This document shows, in pieces, positions 1-11,867 of a stretch of 64,000 bases of DNA. Numbering within the stretch: position 1 is the first letter of the stretch; each line of letters opens with the position of its first letter. The notes under the pieces are model-generated. The model searched no databases, was not told where the DNA came from, and was given only the letters and a program-made list of their open reading frames with translations. Both the position numbers and the translations under genes were made by a program. Source of the DNA: Panagrolaimus kolymaensis (Eukaryota; Nematoda; Chromadorea; Rhabditida; Panagrolaimidae); NCBI GenBank assembly GCA_028622995.1, contig JAJQJQ010000055.1, forward strand, positions 930,001 through 994,000, in the 5' to 3' direction.

Positions 1-2353
1 ATAACTATTGTAGAAATTTTTGCAATTTTATTTTTATTGTTTTTATTTGCCTAGTTTCAATAAACGACTTCAAGAATGATAAAAAAATCAGGGGATTTAA
101 TTTTTGAAACATATAAAGTATGTTTAATTCTTCCAAGATAACTATTGTAGAAATTTTTGCAATTTTATTTTTATTGTTTTTATTTGCCTAGTTTCAATAA
201 ACGATTTCAAGAATGATAAAAAAATCAGGGGATTTAATTTTTGAAACATATAAAGTATGTTTAATTCTTCCAAGATAACTATTGTAGAAATTTTTGCAAT
301 TTTATTTTTATTGTTTTTATTTGCCTAGTTTCAATAAACGATTTCAAGAATGATAAAAAAATCAGGGGATTTAATTTTTGAAACATATAAAGTATGTTTA
401 ATTCTTCCAAGATAACTATTGTAGAAATTTTTGCAATTTTATTTTTATTGTTTTTATTTGCCTAGTTTCAATAAACGACTTCAAGAATGATAAAAAAATC
501 AGGGGATTTAATTTTTGAAACATATAAAGTATGTTTAATTCTTCCATGATTCTAGAAATTTTTGCAATTTTATTTTTATTGTTTTTATTTGCCTAGTTTC
601 AATAAACGATTTCAAGAATGATAAAAAAATCAGGGGATTTAATTTTTGAAACATATAAAGTATGTTTAATTCTTCCATGATTCTAGAAATTTTTGCAATT
701 TTATTTTTATTGTTTTTATTTGCCTAGTTTCAATAAACGACTTCAAGAATGATAAAAAAATCAGGGGATTTAATTTTTGAAACATATAAAGTATGTTTAA
801 TTCTTCCAAGATAACTATTGTAGAAATTTTTGCAATTTTATTTTTATTGTTTTTATTTGCCTAGTTTCAATAAACGACTTCAAGAATGATAAAAAAATCA
901 GGGGATTTAATTTTTGAAACATATAAAGTATGTTTAATTCTTCCAAGATAACTATTGTAGAAATTTTTGCAATTTTATTTTTATTGTTTTTATTTGCCTA
1001 GTTTCAATAAACGACTTCAAGAATGATAAAAAAATCAGGGGATTTAATTTTTGAAACATATAAAGTATGTTTAATTCTTCCAAGATAACTATTGTAGAAA
1101 TTTTTGCAATTTTATTTTTATTGTTTTTATTTGCCTAGTTTCAATAAACGACTTCAAGAATGATAAAAAAATCAGGGGATTTAATTTTTGAAACATATAA
1201 AGTATGTTTAATTCTTCCAAGATAACTATTGTAGAAATTTTTGCAATTTTATTTTTATTGTTTTTATTTGCCTAGTTTCAATAAACGACTTCAAGAATGA
1301 TAAAAAAATCAGGGGATTTAATTTTTGAAACATATAAAGTATGTTTAATTCTTCCAAGATAACTATTGTAGAAATTTTTGCAATTTTATTTTTATTGTTT
1401 TTATTTGCCTAGTTTCAATAAACGACTTCAAGAATGATAAAAAAATCAGGGGATTTAATTTTTGAAACATATAAAGTATGTTTAATTCTTCCAAGATAAC
1501 TATTGTAGAAATTTTTGCAATTTTATTTTTATTGTTTTTATTTGCCTAGTTTCAATAAACGATTTCAAGAATGATAAAAAAATCAGGGGATTTAATTTTT
1601 GAAACATATAAAGTATGTTTAATTCTTCCAAGATAACTATTGTAGAAATTTTTGCAATTTTATTTTTATTGTTTTTATTTGCCTAGTTTCAATAAACGAT
1701 TTCAAGAATGATAAAAAAATCAGGGGATTTAATTTTTGAAACATATAAAGTATGTTTAATTCTTCCAAGATAACTATTGTAGAAATTTTTGCAATTTTAT
1801 TTTTATTGTTTTTATTTGCCTAGTTTCAATAAACGACTTCAAGAATGATAAAAAAATCAGGGGATTTAATTTTTGAAACATATAAAGTATGTTTAATTCT
1901 TCCATGATTCTAGAAATTTTTGCAATTTTATTTTTATTGTTTTTATTTGCCTAGTTTCAATAAACGATTTCAAGAATGATAAAAAAATCAGGGGATTTAA
2001 TTTTTGAAACATATAAAGTATGTTTAATTCTTCCAAGATAACTATTGTAGAAATTTTTGCAATTTTATTTTTATTGTTTTTATTTGCCTAGTTTCAATAA
2101 ACGACTTCAAGAATGATAAAAAAATCAGGGGATTTAATTTTTGAAACATATAAAGTATGTTTAATTCTTCCATGATTCTAGAAATTTTTGCAATTTTATT
2201 TTTATTGTTTTTATTTGCCTAGTTTCAATAAACGATTTCAAGAATGATAAAAAAATCAGGGGATTTAATTTTTGAAACATATAAAGTATGTTTAATTCTT
2301 CCATGATTCTAGAAATTTTTGCAATTTTATTTTTATTGTTTTTATTTGCCTAG
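1..2353. repeat. Satellite array, 137-bp and 131-bp monomers
   Basis: About 17 head-to-tail copies of one AT-rich unit fill the window from its first base. The usual unit is 137 bp; five junctions carry a shorter form in which the sequence around attcttccaagataactatt is replaced by ccatgattctag, 6 bp shorter (near 544, 676, 1901, 2170 and 2300). A second variable site is cgactt or cgattt. Units are otherwise almost identical, which indicates recent amplification or homogenisation. The array ends inside a unit at the start of the LTR element. No coding potential; the left edge is cut by the window. Confidence 0.97.
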
Positions 2354-2545
2354 TGTAAAATATAGGAAATTTAAGTCCTTTGGTTTCAATATTTATTAAG
2401 CACAGATCGGCCGATCGGCTGTTTACATTTCGAGGGATAGTTCACAAGTGAAGAAAATGCTTGCTTCGACGCTCTTTTTAACGGAGAGCGATGAAGCAGC
2501 AATAAAAAGGATGTTTTGGGAATGCATCGCTGCCGCGATCGCACA
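2354..2545 (-). repeat. LTR copy of the TRIM-like element (left)
   Basis: TG...CA bounded 192-bp direct repeat that joins the satellite array directly. It contains the perfect palindrome gccgatcggc and is more GC-rich than its surroundings. Confidence 0.75.
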
Positions 2546-3353
2546 CTCCCGACAAAAAGAAGAGAAAAGTTTAACAATATGTTTGGGTTAGTAACAATTT
2601 CAAACGATATGAAATGTTTCAAAAGTTTTTCAAATAAAGTTACAATTTAAGTTTAGCTTATTTTTGGATTAAGGTTTTTTAACAAACAATCAAAAATTAG
2701 AGGAAGCAAAGTTAGTGACACCGGAATTTCACTATCTGTTCTCATGACAGCGGCGTTGCCGAAATATCAATGGATCAACGGATGGCTCTAAGGAAGCAAA
2801 AATATCCACGAATGACCAAGTATTTTTTGATGAAACTTTGCGGTTCACTATGTCCCATGATTGTTGTTCAGTAATATTAAAAGTATGTTGATGAGCAATA
2901 AATGGCATGATGAAAATGATGTCAAAAGAAATCCAAGTTTCGGTGGCTAGGCATCTCAATCTCTCACGGAATTTAACGTATCCTTTCTAGCAATAGCCCA
3001 TACATAAATGCCATTTCAAAGGCGAGGTAGTCAACTATCTTGATTCGTAACAGCGACCATTCAAAATAAACATTGAGATTTCTTTGACCATGAATAATTA
3101 ACAACAATGTGAGACACATTTTTGGCGTAGACTCACAGATGTTTGATGTGGTCATTATTGCATAAATTAAGATAAAAATTAAGGAAATCGCAAATACCAT
3201 GCAGCGATCCCTCCCGGCAAAAAAATAAGCGACGATGAAGTTAATGGTGAAAATTTTAGGTTTTTGACTTGTGAGGTAAAAAACACCATTAAATAGATGA
3301 CAGTTTCGATACATACACTGCTTTTTCAGCAATGCAGATGGCTAGAGCCCCCA

Positions 3354-3545
3354 TGTAAAATATAGGAAATTTAAGTCCTTTGGTTTCAATATTTATTAAG
3401 CACAGATCGGCCGATCGGCTGTTTACATTTCGATGGATAGTTCACAAGTGAAGAAAATGCTTGCTTCGACGCTCTTTTTAACGGAGAGCGATGAAGCAGC
3501 AATAAAAAGGATGTTTTGGGAATGCATCGCTGCCGCGATCGCACA
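3354..3545 (-). repeat. LTR copy of the TRIM-like element (right)
   Basis: Second 192-bp copy with one substitution relative to 2354-2545. If minus is the element's orientation, this is its 5' LTR. Confidence 0.75.
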
Positions 3546-3767
3546 AATTTTGAAACAAAAACAAAAATGGCAAGGTTGATAAAATTTTTAAATATGTGAA
3601 AACTCATTTTTCCTTGGATATTTTTATGCAAAAGTTTCAGTTATTTTTTTATAAAAAAAGTATGTTAATTTTCAGAAAAGTTTATATTCAATTGTTCGAA
3701 AAAAGACAGTAAAAACAAGAATATTTTTTTTAATTTTAATATTTTCTAAATTAAAATTATTTCTTAC

Positions 3768-3869
3768 CTGCATAGGATGATATGGTCTATAAAGAAGAGG
3801 AATGGCAGAAGTTGCTGCAATTGTGAGATAAAACAATAAAATAATTGTAACAATATCGAGACGTCTCAT
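3768..3869 (-). CDS. Orphan first exon encoding a signal peptide
   Basis: An ATG at 3869 opens 34 codons: a basic start (MRRLD), a hydrophobic core of about 12 residues, an ATSA-type signal-peptidase site, then a short mature start (IPLLYRPYHPMQ). The exon ends in phase 0 at a consensus donor (CAG|GTAAGA, GT at 3767-3766). It looks like exon 1 of a small secreted peptide or neuropeptide precursor. No convincing next exon is found, because the downstream minus-strand DNA is the LTR element and then the satellite. The gene may continue beyond the window or may have been cut by the insertion. Product unknown. Confidence 0.45.
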
Positions 3870-5157
3870 GATTTTTTTTTGATTTGAAAACTGTTGAGAT
3901 GAAAATATATGTGACAACGACGATCTCTTACACACAAAAAATAAGTGGTAAGCAAAATAATTTAAGACAAAAATAAAATGATTTTGTCAAAATAAGTATA
4001 AAGTGAAAACAATGGAACCAAAATCTTTTCTAAATATAGTAGTTTCAAACAAAAAAAATGCTGGATGGAAGGCAGACTGAGATTTAACTCCGCCTTACTT
4101 TTTTTTAAAGCCTTTTTTTTCGGCACTGCCAAAATAAAGACGCCGACGCCTATGGCTCCACCCTTGAGAGGCCACCAACGTGATAAATAAAGGCAACAAA
4201 AGACTATGTTTCAATGGATATTCTTCAAACAATGAAAAATGAAAAAATTTTGGATACGTCAGAATGGAATCTGTTTATTTTCTTTCGGTTTTTATTAACT
4301 TTAATTAAAAAATAAAATAAAGAAAATTAAGATATTTTCTAGATACTTTTAGAATTTTTTTTGGCTTTAAACCAACAAAATCCTTTATCCCTAGAGTAAT
4401 TTCTTATTTCTCGATTAAATGATTTTTGAATTTTTTACACCCTCAAAAAGAATAATATTGTTTTTGTTTCATAAACATCATTTCTTTAACCTTTGCCTTT
4501 CTGGTGGTGGTTCCTGTTTGATGTTTTTTTAAAAGTCTAATGTAAATTTTGAAGTGTTTGTTTTAATTAAAATTTCCATCGAATTTTTAAACAGGGTTCA
4601 AAAAGAAGCATAAAAATTTTAAGCTTAAAAAATTAGTTTTAATTGAGATTTGATTAAAAAACCCGCAAGTTTTGGTGAAAATTTTATTAACATTGTCACC
4701 ATTTCCGAAATTTTATTAAAGAAAACACAAAACATAACACAAAAAATGAATGAAAACTCGTGTAAAATGATTAACAAAAAAGCTTTTTACCCTACTTTTT
4801 GTTAAAATTTAAACAGAAAGAAAAACTTTTTTTCTAGCAAAAGATTTACAAATAATGAAAATAAAAAAAAGTCATATTAAAAAAACGAAGAAAATGTTTC
4901 AAAGGAGATGAGAAGAAATTGAAGAGAATTTCTGCTTAAAAAACATAATTGAATTAATATTTTTTTGAAAAAAAGTCAAAATTGTTAACAAAAAAATTAA
5001 TCAAACAATACAAAAAAGTGAAGAATCAAAAAAGAAAGAATTTAAAAATCACTTTTAAAAAATAAGAATTTTGATTTACTTTTAAAGCACACATTCCCTG
5101 CGTTGTCATAGGTAAAAAGAAGTCACAAGCAAACGACCCTTTTTGATACTTTTGGGC
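3870..5157. other. Non-coding interval
   Basis: AT-rich sequence with homopolymer runs. A short GC-richer patch near 4070-4200 has no usable frame. Nothing supported. Confidence 0.6.
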
Positions 5158-6847
5158 TTAATGCATTCTAAAATTATCATTGCTAAAAGCGGTTCGTAAT
5201 ATCACTGTGAACCCATCATGAATAGGTAAAGTTTTAGTAATATGATAATAATTATTCGGCTTTGGCTTTGTAAAAAATTCCAGATCTTTTTGTTTTCTTG
5301 CTTGCTTTATGAACTGATAAAAAATTTTTAGTTTCAAGATAAAATAGAAAAATTTACATACCTTCCCATGATATTTCTTTTTATCACATCCACCATCAAA
5401 TTCAACTTTACCTTTGATTGAAAAAGATAAATTTTCAAAATCATCCTTTTTTATTTCAAAAACAGATTCTATTTGCGAATTGAAATCATAATATCCATAA
5501 GAAAAGAGAATATCCAAAGTTTTGAGGTTTGTAAAACTGTCACAAATAAAAGTTATCAGTTTTTTGAGCCCCGAAATATTTGTGAAATCACGACATCTAC
5601 GATTTATAGTAAGTTTTTCGATTTTCGAGAAATCACGGCTAAAATTTGTTATCAAACAAAAACTCGAAATCAAAGACAAAAATTAATTTTTACATATTTG
5701 TCAGCGGGAATTTCATTGAAAAAATTAAAATGGTTTAAAATTAATTCGCGACACGATGGTGGAACTTGAAGTAATGTTTTTGAGTTTTTCCTATTATCAA
5801 TAATTGTATGAAGCTTTTCGTTTTTGAATAAAGCTTCTTCATATTTTAATGGGATGGTGTCTTCACATGCCAAAATGAATGTTTTATAATCTAAAAATTT
5901 TTAATTTTAAAACTCTTATGACGAGGAAAAAATACAAAACTGCTTACTTGCTCCAATAATCTTTTCAAAATTTATAATTTTTGTATTCGGCCATGATTTA
6001 ATTTTCATGACATTAATGAATGACAAAATTACTTTAATCAACACAGAAAATTTGTATCCAATGAAACGAGAAGGTTTTTCCTATAAAAATAAAACATTTA
6101 GTTAAAATTTTATTTTTTTCGTGTTAACTTACAGAGGGAAAACTTATACAAATTCAACGGTTGGTAATTTCAACTTCTTCATTGATTTGACGTAAATACG
6201 ATAATACTAATATAAAGCTTTCTTTTCCTGTGAGCAGCGCTGGCGGTTTACCGAAATCCTTCGGTTTTCGGTTTCGGTTAACCGAACCGAAACCGAAGCT
6301 TATCGGTTTTCGGGTTTTCGGTTTATAAAATTTTTCGGTTTTCGGTTCGGTTTGAAATTCAAAATCGTTATTTTTTGGGATAAAATATTAGGTATTGCTT
6401 AAATAATGCCTTTTTATGCATTATTAGCATGTTTGCTAACACTTTGGATAACAACTAGATACATTTTTCTATGAAAAACGAATTCGGTTTTTTCGGTTCG
6501 AATCGGTGCACCGAACCGAAAGTGCACCGAAAACCGAACCGAAAAACCGAAAACCTCCAGCGCTGCCTGTGAGTAAAAACCTTTCGAGGGGTTTACTAAA
6601 ATTTTGAGGAGTCGCATTTTGAAGAATTTATTTCGAGGGATTTTAGGAACCTGCGAAGAAAAAAATGGAATTAGTTAATAATTATGGGGAATAAAAAATA
6701 TAAAAAGAAATTTTTTTTACTCACTGGTTCTTCAGCAGGAATTTCCATGGAAATTGTTAAGCCACTTGATTTTGCTGCAAAGCTATCATGTTTACGCTTT
6801 CGTCCAACTTTGGAATTGCTGCGGATGGTTTTAGAAGACGAGCTCAT
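5158..6847 (-). pseudogene. Decayed F-box-like family member split by a hAT MITE
   Basis: Degenerate paralog of the gene at 11868-13502. Intact remnants on the minus strand are exon 1 (6847-6725; basic N-terminus with VGRKRKHDS), an exon ending EKIIGA near 5948, an exon with SCRELILNHFNFFNEIPA (5873 downward), and the last two exons (to the stop at 5158-5160). The exon matching the paralog's 13085-12873 is interrupted by a 331-bp hAT insertion (6235-6565). It also has a TGA at 6154-6156 where the paralog has GGA, and in-frame stops upstream in the aligned frame. The paralog's second exon is missing, and the splice after FFNEIPA no longer joins in frame. It cannot make a full protein. Confidence 0.85.
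6235..6565. mobile_element. Non-autonomous hAT element (MITE), 331 bp
   Basis: Terminal inverted repeats CAGCGCTGGCGGTTT and CAGCGCTGGAGGTTT match with one mismatch and fit the hAT-type CAGnGnTGG end. It is flanked by a perfect 8-bp target-site duplication, CCTGTGAG (6227-6234 and 6566-6573), the length expected for hAT. The interior is rich in cggtttt/cggttcgg motifs in both orientations, typical of subterminal transposase-binding repeats. There is no transposase frame. It lies in an exon of the pseudogene at 5158-6847; removing it and one TSD copy restores alignment to the intact paralog. Confidence 0.93.
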
Positions 6848-8188
6848 AGCAGAAAATTAAACTAAAACGCCTTTTTTATAAAAAAAAAGTATAAAAATTC
6901 TAATAAATTAAAAATGTGGTCAGAAATAAAAGAAAAAAGGAACTGTAATAACTCGCTTTAATTGGAATCAACGGCACTATAATATCTAAAAATAACGACC
7001 TAATGAGTTTTGGAAAAATCTACAAAAGAAAAAATAAAAAGCAAAGGTCCACTTAAAGGCGATACTTGAGATTTGACTCTTCTATGTCGGCATAGTCGGA
7101 TTATGCAAAGTTTTATAACTCGAAGGAATTTGAGGAAACAAGCAGATGGGGTACTTATTAAAGTGCTTTTGTGAAAGCTTTTTAGCCGACTCAAATCCCT
7201 TCGATGATCAGAGATTATAGGTAGACGGATAAAAAATTAGACTACAGTTATATTAAAGTTATAACAAGGTCTACAATTTAAAAAAAATGTAAAAAAGAGG
7301 CGCGAAATATAAAAAAATTACAAATATATCAAAGTGTCAAGAATAATCACAAATTTAATCGATTAAATGTGTTTAAATTTTAATATAAGCTTCTTTATGG
7401 ATGGAAACAGGGCAAAGGAAATAAATGTGAAAAATAAGTTATTCGATCACTTACAAAAGAGCAAAAAAAATAACACCATTTTTAATCGTTTGTTTCTTTT
7501 TAGCAATGCGCGTTGAAAGAATAATAAAAGTCTATTTATTTATTAAAAAAATTAAAGAAAGTTCAACAAAGTTGTCACTCCTGAAAATTTTAAATGTATT
7601 TGTATTTACCCTGAATTTTTTGCTTTATTTCTGATTTTACAAAACTTCTAAAAATAAATTCTAAGTATTTAATCGAGATGAAAGAGAGAGAGAGAGAGTG
7701 AGAGAGGCAAAGAGAAGCCAATTCGAGTGCGCCAAAAATTTGTATGAAGAAAACATTTTCAAAACGAGAGGGAAAAGTACAAAAAAGCCAGAAAAGGTGG
7801 AGATAAAAATAGCGCGAACATCTTTAATATTTGCTGGCGCCATCTTTCGCGTCGATCGTGCCAGCTAACCTTTCAAGATTTTTCTTTAGGGAGAAAAAGA
7901 AAAGGCCAGAAAAAATAAAAAAAGTTTATGATTTCAAAATTCATTTGCAACGAGGCGGAAGACATCTGAATTGATTTATCTCAGTTTACATGGAATAAAT
8001 TTAATACTTTAATTTGATCGGGTGAAGGAAAAAAATTTACATAATGATGTAAGCGTTAGACATATAAGTGAATAATTTTTTTATGAATATCTGTTTTTTT
8101 CCTACCAAAGTTGTTCTGTCATTTTTAATGACAACGACCCGACTCATGCTTGTTTTTTAAATTCTTAAATGGACTGCAATCGCTTTAA
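6848..8188. other. Non-coding interval
   Basis: AT-rich, with a short (ag)n microsatellite at about 7683-7706. Scattered minus-strand frames show no family resemblance and no consistent splice structure. Confidence 0.55.
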
Positions 8189-9803
8189 AACCAATTCTAC
8201 CAATTTATTTTAATATTTTGAAGAAAGTCGGCACCGGTCAAAATTTTTTTTTTGAGATAGCTTTACCGATGTTTTCACAGATGCTTAATTAGGCTAAATC
8301 CAAGAGGTTTTGGCCAGATGTGTACCTTATCATGGAGATACAGCAACATGAAGGTTTATGGTTGAATTAATTCAAAATTATGCCATAATTCATTCTTGTG
8401 TTATATTTTTATATTCTCTTATGATTAATAGGTTTTCGACCATGGAGAATCCGAATTTAACCATCACAACCCTTGATGTATATGCTAAACATCGATTTTT
8501 GACCAACATGGCATGGTTTTTTGCTTGCCACGGGTCACAGACTTCCACGGGCGGGATATGCTTATTACCATTCGAAAGAGCATGTTTTTTTACCATAGAA
8601 ACAGGAATAATATCACGAAAAAAAATTCCGCAGCTATCATTTCAGAATTTTAGAATGTTTCTTTTTATATAAATTAGCTAACAAGATCATTAAGAAAAAA
8701 ATCAAAAAAATTCATAATCACATATGAAAATTCAGAAAAGCTTACAAAACCATAAAATTAACCCTCCTCGATTTTTTGATAACATATTTACCCCTATTTG
8801 GTATGATACATCAGGCACCACAACCACTTAAATCATTAACAATGCTTAATGAACTTCAAAAATGTGCATAAAATTAGAATCCCGTATTTTTATTCGAGAA
8901 TCGTTTTTACAATATCAAATCGATGTCGTAGAATCCGAATTTGACCTCCGCTTTAGTCGTTTTCCTAGCTAAAAGCAATGTTTTGTGCATATGAAAAATT
9001 TGCATATTTGATGTACTCATAACTCGAAAACTATCATTTCACCCAGGCAAGCTGGCTTCAAATTCGGATTCTACGACATCGATTTGATATTGTAAAAACG
9101 ATTCTCGAATAAAAATACGAGATTCTGATTTTATGCACATTTTTGAAGTTCATTAAGCATTGTTAATGATTTAAGTGGTTGTGGTGCCTGATGTATCATA
9201 CCAAATAGGGGTAAATATGTTATCAAAAAATCGAGGAGGGTTAATTTTATGGTTTTGTAAGCTTTTCTGAATTTTCATATGTGATTATGAATTTTTTTGA
9301 TTTTTTTCTTAATGATCTTGTTAGCTAATTTATATAAAAAGAAACATTCTAAAATTCTGAAATGATAGCTGCGGAATTTTTTTTCGTGATATTATTCCTG
9401 TTTCTATGGTAAAAAAACATGCTCTTTCGAATGGTAATAAGCATATCCCGCCCGTGGAAGTCTGTGACCCGTGGCAAGCAAAAAACCATGCCATGTTGGT
9501 CAAAAATCGATGTTTAGCATATACATCAAGGGTTGTGATGGTTAAATTCGGATTCTCCATGGTCGAAAACCTATTAATCATAAGAGAATATAAAAATATA
9601 ACACAAGAATGAATTATGGCATAATTTTGAATTAATTCAACCATAAACCTTCATGTTGCTGTATCTCCATGATAAGGTACACATCTGGCCAAAACCTCTT
9701 GGATTTAGCCTAATTAAGCATCTGTGAAAACATTGGTAAAGCTATCTCAAAAAAAAAATTTTGACCGGTGCCGACCGTTTTAAAAAAATTGACAGAATTG
9801 GTT
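8189..9803. mobile_element. Fold-back DNA transposon with TTAA target, copy 1
   Basis: Two arms of about 755 bp (8189-8943 and 9058-9803) are inverted copies around a unique loop of about 115 bp. The ends read AACCAATTCT...AGAATTGGTT and are flanked by TTAA (8185-8188 and 9804-9807), a piggyBac-type target; a TA target nested in it cannot be excluded. The outermost 40 bp differ between the two ends. Mirror-image frames in the arms (such as 8358-8672 plus and 9330-9644 minus) are a product of the inversion and resemble no transposase. A second copy lies at 18126-19737 in the opposite orientation. Confidence 0.88.
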
Positions 9804-9807
9804 TTAA

Positions 9808-10126
9808 TAAAGCGTTTCGGAAGGAATTATTTTGAACTCTGCATTTCGGACAAAATGTTAAAGTTATGAAAACTATCTCCTTCGTCTATCATTTTATTTG
9901 CTTGATAAAAGTTTTTAATTTGTATTAAAACTTAATCGATTTTGCGATAATAATAATAACTTTACTACTTCATTGGACAAAAACCCACAAATAAGAAAAA
10001 CAAGTTTATGCAAAGAGTTTTAAAAATAAATAAACGAAACCTAGAAAGAAATATTGGGTGATAACTAAAATTGACAACTTTTCAACGTCAACACTTTTAA
10101 TTCATTTTTTGGATTAAAAATCAAAG
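9808..10126. other. Promoter-proximal interval of the LRR gene
   Basis: Short AT-rich stretch between the fold-back element and the LRR gene. No frame or specific motif supported. Confidence 0.4.
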
Positions 10127-11464
10127 ATGAATCTAATGATTTTATTATATTTAATAATTTGTTTAAAAGTTTCAAATGGAAACGAAATATTAAAAGAATC
10201 AAATAATAAAAATGAAGAAGAAAATCAAATTTATTTTGTTTATAAAAATTATTCGATTGGTATGTCTAAAATAGAAATTTATTTCTCCAAAAAACAAATA
10301 ATAAATAATAAAATAAAGTTTAGATAATTTTTGTGAATATTCTTATAAGGTTTTAACTTGCAATGAAAATAATAATATTTCAAAAAGCTTTAGTTTGTTG
10401 AATCATCCGAAAAACAAAACTTATGAGAATGTAAAATTATATTTGAATTTTTCAAATGTTTTGAAAAAAGTAAGCCGCTTTCATACTTTTTAAAAAAGAT
10501 TCTTTAAATTAGTAGTTTGTTTTTTTCTGAAATATGGCAACGACTAAAATTAATTATGTTTTTCAGGGAACTCTTTTTGTTGGAAAAGAAAAAAATATAG
10601 AAGATTTAATGTTTTATGATAATTCAATAAAATATATCGAAAATGAGATGTTTGATATTTTCACTCCACTCAAACGTTTAGGATTTTATAATACAACTTT
10701 AAATGAAATAAATGAAAATATTTTAACGAAAAAGCTTGGTGCTAACCTTGAATATTTATATTTGAAACGAAATAATATTTCAATTATTCCTACATCAACT
10801 TTCAAATATATGTTTAATCTAATAACATTAAATCTTGATGAAAATCAAGGCATTGGAGAAATTATTAATGATGGAATTTTCACGAAATCTTTAGCAAATT
10901 TAAAAAAATTAAGTATCGAAAATTGCAGCATTCTCGTGTTAAATGATAATATTTTTATCAATGTGACGTAAGTATTTAAACGAATGAATTATTTTTCTTG
11001 TTAAATTGTTGTATTTTAGAAATCTTACTCGTCTTGATTTATCACACAATCCATTAACTTCAATTCCAAAAGCAATAAATATTCTTACAAATCTTTTTGC
11101 ATTTATTTTTGGTAATACTGGAATAATTTCTATTAAACATGATAAAGATGTCCACAATGAGAATATACAAGTTTTACATTTGTCTTACTCAACAAAGCTG
11201 ATTGATATTGGCGATTGTGCATTCTGTAATTATCCAAAATTAGGGTCCCTTACTTTAAGTTGGAGCCCAAAGCTTTCCATCGTTCATGAAAATGCATTTG
11301 GCTCAAAAGAAGATTATCCGGAATTGGTAGAAATTAAAATGGAATCATGTAATATATCAAAAATTCCTGAAAAGTTATTGGAACGAAGAGTTTTTATTTA
11401 TATTAAAGATAATCCAATAATTGATAATTCAACTTTATTAGAAACTCCGTTAATCATCTTCTAA
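10127..11464 (+). CDS. Secreted leucine-rich-repeat protein
   Basis: Four exons close in frame to 374 residues: 10127-10259, 10324-10469, 10567-10967 and 11020-11464. The start is followed by a clear signal peptide (LMILLYLIICLKVSNG). Exon 2 has a Cys pair (NFCEYSYKVLTC) like an LRR N-terminal cap. Exons 3 and 4 hold degenerate extracellular-type LRRs (LEYLYLKRNNISIIPTSTF; LTRLDLSHNPLTSIPKAI). There is no C-terminal transmembrane segment or GPI-like tail, so it is probably secreted or extracellular. It resembles nematode extracellular LRR proteins broadly; I cannot name an ortholog. The fold-back transposon ends about 320 bp upstream. Confidence 0.82.
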
Positions 11465-11867
11465 TTTTGACATTTTATATTTAAATTTGTTAATTAAATT
11501 CACTTCTTCTTTTTTTTATTTCTCTTTTTGAGTTCGTACTCACGGGCTTTAAAAATTAGCATAAAAACATTATTTTTATCGACAAATTTTAAATCTTATT
11601 TGTAATGACTACAAATCAGCCAATGCTTGATTTAGATGTTTAAATGATATCTCTCTCTTTTCTGCCGCTGATACAAATCATATAAAAAAGGAATCATTTC
11701 AATAACAACAAAAACATTCAAAAACTTTTTTATTTAAAAACTGGCAAATATTTTCAAAAAATAAAAACGAATTGGTGCGAGGCAGAAGAGCCAATTAAAA
11801 AAAGAGACACATATAAAAACAATTCAAATTTACATTTTTTTTTAAATCCTGGATGTGGGTTTTTCTA
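11465..11867. other. Convergent intergenic spacer
   Basis: Shared 3' region between the LRR gene (plus) and the F-box-like gene (minus). No gene seen. Confidence 0.5.

Larger units (their letters stand above)
2354..3545 (-). mobile_element. Short LTR-type retroelement (TRIM-like), non-autonomous
   Basis: Two 192-bp direct repeats (2354-2545 and 3354-3545) lie exactly 1000 bp apart and differ at one base (g2434 versus t3434). Each starts with TG and ends with CA, as LTRs do. On the minus strand the base after the LTR at 3354 begins TGGGGGCTC, which fits a tRNA primer-binding site, so minus is the likely orientation. The 808-bp interior has only short frames with no recognisable gag or pol, as in terminal-repeat retrotransposons in miniature. 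No target-site duplication is visible: the left flank is satellite (cctag) and the right flank is aattt. An older local duplication is the alternative. Confidence 0.65.

Noticed and set aside
1..2353. CRISPR array or telomere
   Set aside because: The units are contiguous 137/131-bp monomers with no spacers, and the motif is not a short telomeric repeat; it is a satellite in a eukaryotic genome.
2386..3631. Homologous frames at 2386-2622 and 3386-3631 (minus) as a duplicated gene
   Set aside because: The shared part is exactly the 192-bp LTR read in one frame; the unique ends differ and there is no start or domain.
6414..6617. Minus-strand frame running through the hAT MITE (MRLLKILVNPSKG...)
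   Set aside because: It starts at an ATG that is out of frame with the family and reads into the MITE; the real frame aligned to the paralog is different and broken.
8358..9644. Mirror-image frames 8358-8672 (plus) and 9330-9644 (minus), and similar ones at 18285-19568
   Set aside because: They lie in the inverted arms of the fold-back element; identity in opposite strands comes from the inversion and no transposase motif is present.
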